This document shows, in pieces, positions 19,376-30,700 of a DNA stretch of 64,000 nucleotides. The position numbers and the translations under genes were made by a program. Location of the stretch: the NCBI GenBank assembly GCA_045631465.1, contig JAZQUV010000004.1, forward strand, positions 25,420 to 89,419, written 5' to 3'. The stretch is from Aphodosoma sp045631465 (GTDB taxonomy: Bacteria; Bacteroidota; Bacteroidia; Bacteroidales; Paludibacteraceae). The notes beneath the pieces are model-generated. The model saw nothing but the letters and a program-made list of their open reading frames with translations, was not told where the DNA came from and made no database searches. Every line of letters begins with the position of its first letter. Positions within the stretch are counted from its first letter, which is position 1.

Positions 19376-21082
19376 ATGTATCACAAAATATTAAAGGAAA
19401 ATTGGGGCTATGATGATTTCCGCCCTCTGCAATTAGAGATTATCGAAAGCATTGGCGCAGGACACGACACCCTTGCTATATTACCAACTGGTGGTGGTAA
19501 ATCAATCACATACCAAGTGCCAGCGTTAGCTATGGAGGGAATGGCCCTGATTGTGTCGCCTTTGATAGCTTTGATGGTGGACCAGATACAAAACCTCAAA
19601 AAACGTGGCATCCGCGCCGAAGTAATCCACGCAGGCATGAGTCGCGACCGCGTGTTCAACATACTCGAACAAGCACAATACGACGCATTCAAACTACTCT
19701 ACGTTGCTCCAGAACGGCTACAATCTGAGCTATTCCTCAAACGATTGAAATTCCTCAAACTCAGTCTTATTGCCGTCGACGAAGCCCACTGCATATCGGA
19801 ATGGGGTTACGACTTCCGCCCGTCGTACTTAAAAATTGTCGAACTACGAGAGATGTATCCCGAAGTGCCTATCCTCGCCCTAACAGCATCGGCAACTCCC
19901 GACGTAGTATCCGACATCAAAGACAAACTATCGTTCCGCCCCAACAATAAATCGTTCCAAGCTGGCATCGAACGCAACAACTTGCACTACGTAGTACGAC
20001 AAACCGACAACAAAGATGCTCAACTCTACAAGATACTCTGCGCAGTGCAAGGTTCGGCTATCGTATACACCCGAACTCGCGATGCCGCCGACAAAGTGGC
20101 TAAAATGCTACAATCGATGGACCTCTCGGCCGACTACTACCATGCTGGACTAGATGCCGATGTGCGCAAAACACGTCAAAACGATTGGATGTCGGGCAAA
20201 ACACGAATCCTTTGCGCCACAAATGCCTTTGGTATGGGCATCGACAAGGCTGATGTACGCATTGTGGTGCACTACGACATACCCGATGCCCTTGAGCAAT
20301 ACTACCAAGAAGCAGGACGAGCGGGGCGCGACGGACTAAAGGCGTATGCCGTACTACTCACTACACCAAGTGCTGTCGAACAATTGGTACGCCGACACGA
20401 AAAGGTATTCCCTCCCAAAGAGTTTGTGCGCAGCATATACCAAAAACTGGCTAACTACTATGTGATAGGCGAAGGTTCGGGCAATGGAGCGGTGTTGCCT
20501 TTCAAATTGGAGGAGTTTTGCCACACTTGCCACCTATCCTACTCGCAAACTATAGGAGCTCTTAACATCCTACAATGGGCTGGATATATCACACTAACGG
20601 AGGAGATGGAGAGCCCAAGCAAACTGCAAATGACAATTCACCCTTCGCGCCTCTACGAATGGCGAATGGAGCACCCCGACAACGACGAAATACTCGAAAC
20701 TATACTACGCACATACACAGGCATATTCACCGACCCAAAGCATGTGAACGAAGACCGCATCGCAGTGCTCACACAACGCACTCGCAACGACATATATGCC
20801 TACCTCATTTGGCTACACCGCGTGGGTGTGGTGAAATATGTACCTTTCAAACGTACGCCCCTCCTCATCTACAACACCGAACGCCAAGATGCCAACACAT
20901 TGTATATACCTCCTGTGGCTTACGAAAATAGAATCGACCGGATGTATGCTCGCCTTGTTTCGATATACGAATATGCTACTAAGAATGAGTGTCGCTCGAT
21001 GATACTTGCCCGATATTTTGGCCAAACCAATCCACAGCCTTGTGGCATATGCGATGTGTGCCTACAAAACAAAAAGAAATAG
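19376..21082 (+). CDS. recQ: RecQ-family ATP-dependent DNA helicase (short form)
   Basis: 568-residue 3'-5' DNA helicase for recombination and fork repair. Motif I TGGGKS is at 38-43, the DEAH box at 135-138, and motif III LTASATP at about 169-175. Motif VI is QEAGRAGRDG. The RQC region ends with four zinc-binding cysteines (the Cys of NECRS, then PCGICDVC) near the C-terminus. There is no HRDC domain, unlike the longer E. coli type. The aromatic-rich loop reads SEWGYDFRP rather than the common SQWGHDFRP, typical of a second RecQ paralogue in Bacteroidetes as far as I recall. It is monocistronic, with its own promoter motif and terminator. Confidence 0.95.
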   Translation: MYHKILKENWGYDDFRPLQLEIIESIGAGHDTLAILPTGGGKSITYQVPALAMEGMALIVSPLIALMVDQIQNLKKRGIRAEVIHAGMSRDRVFNILEQAQYDAFKLLYVAPERLQSELFLKRLKFLKLSLIAVDEAHCISEWGYDFRPSYLKIVELREMYPEVPILALTASATPDVVSDIKDKLSFRPNNKSFQAGIERNNLHYVVRQTDNKDAQLYKILCAVQGSAIVYTRTRDAADKVAKMLQSMDLSADYYHAGLDADVRKTRQNDWMSGKTRILCATNAFGMGIDKADVRIVVHYDIPDALEQYYQEAGRAGRDGLKAYAVLLTTPSAVEQLVRRHEKVFPPKEFVRSIYQKLANYYVIGEGSGNGAVLPFKLEEFCHTCHLSYSQTIGALNILQWAGYITLTEEMESPSKLQMTIHPSRLYEWRMEHPDNDEILETILRTYTGIFTDPKHVNEDRIAVLTQRTRNDIYAYLIWLHRVGVVKYVPFKRTPLLIYNTERQDANTLYIPPVAYENRIDRMYARLVSIYEYATKNECRSMILARYFGQTNPQPCGICDVCLQNKKK

Positions 21083-21094
21083 AAATAAAACAAT

Positions 21095-21123
21095 AAAGGC
21101 TACCTCAATTTGAGGTAGCCTTT
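21095..21123. terminator. Rho-independent terminator between recQ and the Cys-rich protein gene
   Basis: AAAGGCTACCTCA pairs perfectly with TGAGGTAGCCTTT around a three-base loop. It lies between convergent genes and may work in both directions. Confidence 0.88.
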
Positions 21124-21146
21124 AATTTTATCAAAGCAAAAAACTA

Positions 21147-21629
21147 TTATTTTTTCATTGGACAACCTTGTTGTGCCTTAGGGCATGGTTTGCCACATTG
21201 TGGTGCAGGTTTTGCACAAACACGTCCCATTGGATGAACTTTCATTGTCTCAAGAAAAGCAATATAGCGTTCATCTCCAAGCACTTTACGCAACTCTGCA
21301 TTACATTCATTGCGGCACTCTTCTTTAGTCATTGGATTTGCTGTCTCTTTGCGTTTATCACATTTGATGTAGTGCGCTGTATAGAATGAAATAAGTTGTT
21401 CGCGTTCTTTAGCTGTCAAATCTTTAACAACAAGAGCTATACGATCCACTCTCATCATTGCACGTGTTTCAGGCGAATAAACACAAACTCTTTCACACTT
21501 TGGTGCTTGTTGTGTACATGTGCGTTGACATTGTTGTTTCATTTGACATCCTTCTTTCTTTTGCGGACATTGTGCCATCACGCCCATTGTCATCATTACT
21601 GCCACTAGGGCCAAAAAAATCTTTTTCAT
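21147..21629 (-). CDS. Small Cys-rich exported protein, unknown function
   Basis: 160 residues if started at the second Met, MKKIFLAL, which gives a clean signal peptide ending GVMA before Gln-Cys. An in-frame Met lies three codons upstream. Thirteen cysteines follow in two clusters flanking a helical core (DRIALVVKDLTAKEREQLISF, a single stretch split here for reference at about residues 60-80). The tail is Pro/Lys/Cys-rich. The core is loosely reminiscent of small periplasmic helical proteins of the Spy/CpxP kind, but I do not recognise the family. The Cys clusters could bind metal or form disulfides. A -7 motif (TACTTTTG on the minus strand) is at 21671-21678. Confidence 0.75.
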   Translation of the reverse strand: MKKIFLALVAVMMTMGVMAQCPQKKEGCQMKQQCQRTCTQQAPKCERVCVYSPETRAMMRVDRIALVVKDLTAKEREQLISFYTAHYIKCDKRKETANPMTKEECRNECNAELRKVLGDERYIAFLETMKVHPMGRVCAKPAPQCGKPCPKAQQGCPMKK

Positions 21630-21670
21630 AATAATCAATTTTAATGGTTATTGTTTGTTTCTATTATCAG

Positions 21671-21678
21671 CAAAAGTA
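21671..21678 (-). promoter_or_regulatory. Possible promoter -7 element for the Cys-rich protein gene
   Basis: The minus strand reads TACTTTTG, fitting TAnnTTTG, 42 bases upstream of the chosen ATG. No -33 element is obvious. Confidence 0.45.
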
Positions 21679-21736
21679 CATGGTATTTTTGCTGTGGTTT
21701 GTCTTTTTGACTAATACTAAACTAAAAAGTTTAATT

Positions 21737-24700
21737 TCATTCCACAACAACTTTACTCTGATATATTGTTCCGACTCCCGTAGTGACACGAACAAGATAT
21801 ATGCCTTGTGCCGACATAGCCTCTACCTCAATAGGATAGATAGTTGGTTTAACTAGATATATGCGTTGGCCCACTGCATTAAATACCTCAACCAACATAT
21901 TTTGTCGTTCGTCGGCAGTGAAGTCGGCTTGAAGAGTGAATGCCCCTGTTGTAGAAACTGGGTTTGGCACAATGACTAGGTTGCGCACATAAATACCATC
22001 GAAGCCCGTACCAACCGTAAGTGTAAGATTGACAATAGAGTCGCAACCTGCTGTTGAAACAAAGACTTCACGATAGTTACCTGCCTTCGACAATGTTTGC
22101 TCGCCAAATTCGTATATATCGCCTTGTGCAATGACTACAGTTGTATCTATCTCAATGCGCTCGATGAAATCGACATATACATGAACTAGAGAGTCGCAAC
22201 GGTCAGGATAAGAGAATCGTTGAACGAGCATTGTGTCTTGTGTGATGGTGATGCGAGAGTGACCATAACCACTATACAACTCACCTTCACAAACATAGTC
22301 ATTTTCGACTGTTGGTTCTGGCACTTGTACTGACAAATGGAGATGAACAGTAGAGTCGCAACGCAACATGTTTTGGAATGTGCGCACATAAGTGCCTTCC
22401 TCACTCAAAATAGTGTCGTTGAAAATATATTGCTCGCCCAAGCAGATAGTGTCATAGACCTCTACCTCAGATGGCAATACGGTGAAATTCATCACTACAA
22501 CAGAATCGCAACCATTGTTAGTTGGATAAACACGCTCGTAGCGACCTGTAGTGGTAAGGATGGTGTCGATCCACTGCACTTGTGTGCCCTCGCAAACAAC
22601 TTGCGACTCGACATAATAACGTGGAATGACACTAAGAGTGAGCGTGATAATAGAGTCGCAACCACGCGAGTTGACCAATGTATCGCGATAGATGCCTGCA
22701 GCTGTAAGCTGTTGTGAACCTAACTGATAGGTGTCGCCCTCACAAATCGAAACTTCAATAGCACTCACGGCTGGCAACACTACAAGATTGAGACGCACAA
22801 CCGAATCGCATCCACAAGACGATGTCAATTGCGCATCGTAGTAACCTGGGATAACGAGATTTTTACCAGCAAAAGCTCCACTATTGTATACCTCACCTTC
22901 GCAAATAGTATCGTTGTATTGATAAACACCCGATGGATGCATGGTGAGACGGAGAGTTTTGAGTGTATCGCACTCGGTAGCCGATTGCGCATAGAAAAGT
23001 CGCGTAATGACATTTTCGCCAACAACAAGCGATGATGAGTTGACCGAGAATCCATGTTTGTTGTATGTCACACTGCCCTGTGCTGGCTGACAAATAGCAT
23101 CTGTAAACTCTACATTATCAACATAACAGATAATGCGAATATTGTCGATAGCAATTTGTGCTGCCGAACCTTTGGTTGAAGTAGAATAGAATCCTAAACG
23201 AACGGCTTTGCCATTATATGCCGAGAGGTCGTGACTAGCAGATTGCCACAAAGCATCGGTATTGCCATAAACAGCCAATGTGTCTGTCGCTGTGTCGGTA
23301 ATAACAAGCAGAGAAAGACGTTCGGTTGGAGAGTTGTTCCAATAGTCGAACGAGAATGTATATTCGCCACTCAATTGCACAAATGGTGTCATAAACATTG
23401 CATGACCTTGAGTAGATGCACACTGAATTTGTGCACAACGTCCGTTGTCGGTACCTATATTACTATACTCAGCAGGTTGAATAACTGTCCAATTGTACAT
23501 CGATTCGAGAAGCTCGGTACCACTTGTGTTGTCCCAACAATAAGGTATTGAGGCTGGTGCTACGCTCTCAAAATCTTGCACAAATGGAGGAAGCACGATA
23601 CCACAATCGGTGTTGAATGTAAGTGTAGCCCAATCCGACATCTCGCCATCGTATACGGCACGCACGCGAGCTGTATATGTTGTTGATGGTTGAAGTCCTG
23701 CAACTGTAGTTTGTGATTGAGTTGCATTGACATCGGCAACAACAATATCTGCACTAAGCACTTGCACTTGATAGTTGGCACTATTGCCCGACCATGCCAA
23801 AGACACACTATTTTCGGTTACATCTTTAACCTCGAAACCTACTGGAGTACCTACCACTAATGCTTCAACAGTGAAATCATCGACAATCATATTCCATGAC
23901 GAACCAGATATCTCGCCAATAAAACCTAATTCATAAACACCTTCGGTTGGAGCAAAGAATTCGGCTGATATTTTTTGATAATCGGCTTTGAGCACCTCTT
24001 TACGCACAAGTGCTGATGTAGCATTAGGCTCGCCACCAAGAATAGAGATATAAGCCGCTGTGAGATCGCTCTGACGTGCATAGATAGAGATACGATAATA
24101 GGTTTGTGCAGCAAGCGAGAATTGGCGTGTAACACTATTAGTATTAGCTCCGCCACGACCACTGAGCGACATATAGTTGGTGCCAGAATGTGGCATAGCA
24201 TCAGTAAAGGCTACATCGACCACATTTGTCAACCACGAATTGCTACCCTTAATGTGCGACTCGGTCCAACAATTGTCGAGAGCAGCAGCCGAAAGATAGG
24301 CATCAAAGTCCTCGATATAAGGCGTACCGTGCACAACCTCGATAGGCATACACTGAGTAGTAATACCAACTGTAGTGAATGGAGATTCTATATCGCCATC
24401 ACACTTAGGACGAGCACAGAGATAGTATTGTGTATCAGGAGCAAGAGATGTAAGTGCGATTGTATCGCCTGCAACGGTGCCAAGAGAAAGTGTATCGCCA
24501 CCATCGGCACGAGACGAAACATAATACTCTACCATACCTCCTGCGTTTGGATTGTCAAAGACGACTACGGCAGATGTAGTGCCAACCTCCACAAGACGAA
24601 GCGACTCGATAACTCCACACTCAACAAGTTTGATTTGAATATTGTCGATAGAAAGAGGAGGAAGTATAGCACCTGAGACATCATTACTCCACTGAACAAG

Positions 24701-27700
24701 CAAATGATAGTTGACTGGCTCTTGAATAGTAAATACAGTAGTAGATTTGTTCCATGTAGCCGAACCAGTAAGTTTGTCGCCATCATGTAAACGAATGTAA
24801 CGCGTTGTGTCTAACTTATCTGGTCCTAATTTTGATTCAGTCGAAATTGTAACATCGGTTGGCGCAAGGAATACACGACCAAAATCGCGCTCTGATTCAC
24901 CATTCGATTTCCAGTCGAACGAGAACTGATAGTCGCCTGGCTCGAAAAGGAATGTGCGATATGCATAGATGTTGCATGAACCCGTCTCATAATAGCCATA
25001 AGAACCTACGCCATCGGCTACGTAAAGAGCCGAGTCGCCTGTGAGAACGGAATTATTAGAGTTGCCTCCGATAACGAAGCGAGCATTGTTACGTGTGTTT
25101 ACAAATGTCCACTCGGCATTTTCCGATGCATCCTCAAAACCACATGCATATGGCATTGCTGGCACCGAACTCAATGTGCGGAATTTAACCTCACACCACT
25201 CTGTTGAATCGCTACAAATAGTGCGCATACGCAAAACATATTGTGTGCTTGGTGTAAGACCATTGATGCGGAACTTATCGACTGTAGTATCGATAAAGCC
25301 ACGCACAATTGTATCTGACGAAAGTGTATATTCATATGCAGTAGCCGCTGGTGCATGATTCCATGTTGCTACAGCAAAAGTATCGCCATAAACCTCAATT
25401 GCCAAATCAGATGGCTCGAAACATTCAGGAGCTCGTGTGACAACTATATTGTCGATATAAAGCATCTTGGTGTTAGGTTGACCTTTGAATACAATGTACT
25501 TACCTTCGACTTTATATTTCGAGAAATCAATAGTTTGACTTGTAAGATTAGATTTAGTGTAGAGTTCACGCACCTCTTGGAATGTCGATGGGTCTGACAA
25601 GTCGTCTTGCAAACCGATATAATAGTAGGTGTTGCCTGCTGGCGAATATGAGTTAAACGTAATTGTGAGTTTCTCGCCCGAGAGATTGAAGGCTGGCAAG
25701 GCAACAGAGGCATCTTTGTAGAGATTCAAGACATGACGGTCGCCCTCGCTAGCATTGACACGCTTGAGAGATGGATACTCAACACCCAACTCATAAACAC
25801 GTTGCATGCGTGTATAACAAGATGGGAATGCATACGGATGCTCGCCATATAAATTGAACGACTCGGTGTAAGAAGGATTTTGGTCGTCGAGAACATATGG
25901 TTGACAATCAGTACCAAATAGCAATGGTTGAACCCAGTCGCCTGTATCAACACCACAAATACTGCGTGCATAAACAACATAGTTGGTTGCAGCTGTGAGG
26001 TCGGTCAACTCTACCGTGTCGAGCATCGAAACTATGCGTGGCATAGAGTCTATGTCTTGTGTTGCAGGACCATATGCCAACTGAATAGCAGCAGACTGAT
26101 AGTCGACAGCTACACTAGCTGATGTAGCATCTGATGCTACAAGCGCAAGCGAACGAACATTAGGACAACCTGTAGCTTTGCTAATCTTGATATTGTCTAT
26201 GCAAGCATCGCCACTGTCGTAGAGCGTTGGACCAATTTTGAATGCAATACGAGCACTTGAATATTCGGCTTCAAGAATGTTGAATACTACTGTTGCCGAC
26301 GAGAATAGATAGCGGTCATTAGCATCTTTCTCTGGATCGAATGGCACGAATGTTTCGACTGCAACAAACGACGAAGCATCTTCGGGATCGGTCATAACAC
26401 CTACTACAATATCTGGAGCATAGTAAGACGAACGATTAGAGAGATAATCAAACGAGAGTTGCAAAGATGTTGTAGGTGCATCAAATTGAGGCATTATAAC
26501 AAAGAGCGGATATGTAGCCGATGGGAAGAACTCCATAGATTGTGCTCCATCAGAGAATTTAGAGAGACTAAGACCTGCTGCTGGACGCCATCCTTCTGGT
26601 TTTGTAGAGAAGATAGTATAACATCCTTCATTGATATTGTCGATATGCTCGAAACTTTCGATATATGGCACCGAATTGATATCGGCACACTCGGTCATGA
26701 ACTCGATAGTGCGCCATGAACTTTGTTTTGCGCCACAATTAGTGCGAACATAAAGTTGATATTGCGTGAAACCAGCGAGGTTGTTAATCGTAAACGGATT
26801 GGTGGTAACATCAACAAAGGTAGTGACAGTGTCGAGATACTCGTTATGACGCAAACATGCGTATTGCCATGCTGTAGCACCTGTAGTATCGTTGATTTGA
26901 ATTGTAGCCGATGTGCCCCCAACCGATTGAACTGTCAAGCTCACTGGACGCATGCAACTTTCGATTTTCTCGATTTCGAAACGGTGGATGGCTGCAAATG
27001 AACCTTCGGCTCCCGACGACTTACCTGTGATAGACACTCGTATTGGATTGCCTACATATGGTGTAAGGTCAAACGAATAGTGAGTGTAGTTCATCAAATT
27101 GGTGTAGCCTTTGCCCAAAACAATAGGGAAAGTTTGACCTCCATCAGTAGAAAGACTTATTGTGATGGTATCGGCATACTTATTCATAAGGTCGATGTGG
27201 AGTCGTGCTCCCTCTTCGTTAGTCAAATCAAAGATTGGAGAGAGAATAGCCGCACTATTGCCTGTGGTATTGTAATAATCTACCGACTCAAAATAGAGGC
27301 GAGAATATTCAATACGCCAATTGTTTTTCGACTCAGGCGAAGCCCCTTCGCCATCGGCCCAACACAATGGGAGTGAACCATATGAATAATTTTTAAACTC
27401 TTCGACATAAGGCAACGACCACCAACCACACTCGGTAGTAGCACGACCAACCTCAGTAACATCACTCTCGGCTACATCTGAACAGATAGCCTTCAACGTG
27501 AAGTCGTAGGTAGTAGAATGTTGAAGTCCTGTGATAGTTGCTGGGTTAGAAGTTACAATAGTATCCACCATAACTCGTTCACCTATACGAGCTACGATAT
27601 TCCACGACGTCTCATCACTCTTAGACGTCCAACTAAGCGTAGCTGAATTACTAGTTACTGCATCTATTTTGGCTTCAACCGGTTGCTTACACTGTGGCGC

Positions 27701-30700
27701 AAGTGCTATTGATATATCGTCAACGAAGAATGAAATATCCTCTTGTGGTAGATAAATAGCAATATAACGTGCCGAACGGAAATCGGCATAATCGTCCGAC
27801 AACAAATCGTTGAAATACATGCGGAATTGGCACCACTTCCAACCATCTTGAATATGGAACGAACCTATTGGCTCGAAAGTTACGATATCGGCAGGGTCGG
27901 TCATTACACCTATCGACAAGTCAACATCACCTACGTTAGAACGTACCCAACCAGTAATCATATAATCAGCCAAACTTGTAACATCTAATTCAGGCGAAAC
28001 GATAGTTGCTTTGGTGATACTAAGACCCACGTTGCCCGACACTTTTTGTGCCGAGTTGGTACTAATATATTGATTGTCGCCAATAAAAGTCCAACAGTCG
28101 TAGCCATACTCGAAACTCTCGGTGAATGGCACCGATACTGCAGAACAACGTGTGCGGAAGGTGCGAATTGCACTCCACGAACTGCTCTCGTCGTCACACA
28201 ACGATTTGACAGAATAGTAGTACTCTTTGTTAGGCATAAGGTCGACCAAGTCGGTATATTGATCGGTTATGGTGTCATAGAAAACATTCCCCTGTGAGTT
28301 CTCTGGAACAAACTCGAAATCATTGACACTCAATACCCAACTACCTGCCGACATATCGGTTATTTTGATAGCTGCCGAAGTGCTAGTAAGGTTGGCAATA
28401 CCTGTGGTTGGTGGCACACAACTAATCTCTTGAATTGTGATATCATCGAGACCAACGCTATTAGATGCATATACATTAATACCAAAGAAATAGATGCCAT
28501 CTTCAGGTACTGCAAAATAACTTGCATGCTTGTTCCACGACTCTTCAATAGTCTCTTCAAGCAAAACAAAACTCATACTATCTTTAATCGCATACTTGCC
28601 AAATCCCAATGAAAGGTGGCTACTTAAGCCAGCTTGGATAGCATAGGTAGATATCTCATAATAAACACCTGCTTTCAAACGCACTGGACGGAACATAGTA
28701 GCAATAGTACCATTGACCCATGCATAGAGTTCGCCTGTATTAGCATGGTTCATCGCTTGATAATGCTTAGTAGATAGGTCTTCTTTTGTAACACGGAAAT
28801 ATCCATCTTCGCGCAAATAGCAACCTGCCAATTGACTAGCATCGGTAAATTCCTCGAAACTTTCGGTGAACGGAGTCTCTTTGCTAATAGCAAATGGCGT
28901 ACAGAATGTAGTAAAGCTATATTTAACCGTTGTCCAAGTACCATAAACATTGTTTGTACACACCGAACGTACATAAACATTATATGTTGTTTCAGCTTCA
29001 AGGTTTGTAAGATCAACCACTGTAGTGTCAGACGTAAATTTCAAACCATTCTCAACATCCACACCCTCTTTACAAAGACTCACCTCGCAAGCATATACAT
29101 CCTCGTCGGCAACAACAAGTTGTGCCGAATATGACGAAATATTACGTACTTCAAAACTTGTAATTGACTCGCAAGCTGGTTTTTCGGAAATTACAACATT
29201 GTCGATGTAGTCATTAGCCGATGTATAAGATGTGGCTGTATGAACAAACAAGATATATTTGTCGCCAACAGCATCAAAGTCTGCTTTGTATTGATAATAA
29301 CCTTTCTTAGTTACTTTTGGCTCTTGGAGATAGTCGGTTGGAACAAAAAGCAACGATTGAGCCCCTACAGTGTCGGGCGTATCGTTAATCATTACTCTTA
29401 TACCACCATCGCCAAAGTTACGCATCATCATGAACGTAATACGATACTCTTTGCCTGATGAAAAACGGAATTGAGGAGTAACCAAAGCTTGGCCATTACC
29501 AGGAACTTCAAACTGAACACCAGCACCTTCGTATTGGAACTCAGAGCGCTCATGACGCTCGATAGAACCCTCTGGCACAGTCATACTCCAACATACTGGA
29601 GGGAATGTTTGACCTTCGAATTTCTCTTCATGAGGATAAACTGTGATTGGAGCACACTCGGTCATAAACTTATAATCGAAATCGACCCAAACAGAAGTAT
29701 CGCCTTCAGCACAATAACTTGCCACACGACCTGCTATACGATACTCGGTTGAGTGTGTCAAACCTTCTAATTTGAACTCTGGTGTACCACCAGTAATATG
29801 TTTTTCGCTATGTTGAATAGTTGCTCCACTATTTGGATCAGTCAAACGATATTTCACAATCCACTCGGTCTCACTCTTACCTTTTGTCCACTTCATGCCA
29901 AATTCTGTCATCGTTGGAGGCAACATCTCAATATCTTTTATCTTACGGCATGTAGGAGCTGGATATACACGGATATCGTCTACAAATAGGTCGTTGCCTT
30001 GTGGTGCTGCAACTGCCTCAAGCATAAAATAGACTGTACCTGCGAGTGGTATATTGTAGTCATATTGATAGTAGCCTGGCGCTTCAACTTGTGGTGTCTG
30101 CAACATGTAGGCATTAATTTCGTCCAACACAACTGCACCCACAGTATCAGGTCGATTATTAACCAACACACGGATTGGTTCAGAATATCTATTTCCGTTG
30201 ACAACAACCTCGCGCACATGACGATACATCCAGAACGATACATCATAAGACTCTGCCACATCTATTTGCATTGGCTGAGTGATGAGTGCAGTGCGAGTAC
30301 CCTCTTTCGACTTGCGGAAACGCAACACCTTGTTGCCATCTTTTGCCTCTGTAACGATAATATTATCTGGATACATCGAATATGTAGGAGTGTATACATC
30401 AATGCCTTGCTCACCATGATTGTCGCCATCGCCATAACCTGCTGCAAACTGACGCACTTGCCAGCACTCTGGGATAGTGCTTGAACTTGCCTCAAAACTT
30501 TGTTGGAATACGTTCGACTCCATCACATCGCATGCTGTAGTCAACATTATTGGTTGACTCCACTCACCCTTGTCGGTTGCCGAACAAACCGAACGCACAC
30601 GAATACTATAGTAGGTATTACCCTCAAGACCAGTAACTGTAGCAGGTTGCGAAGTAACGGTTTGAGTCTTAGTATTACCTAAACCCGAAATCTCAACTTC

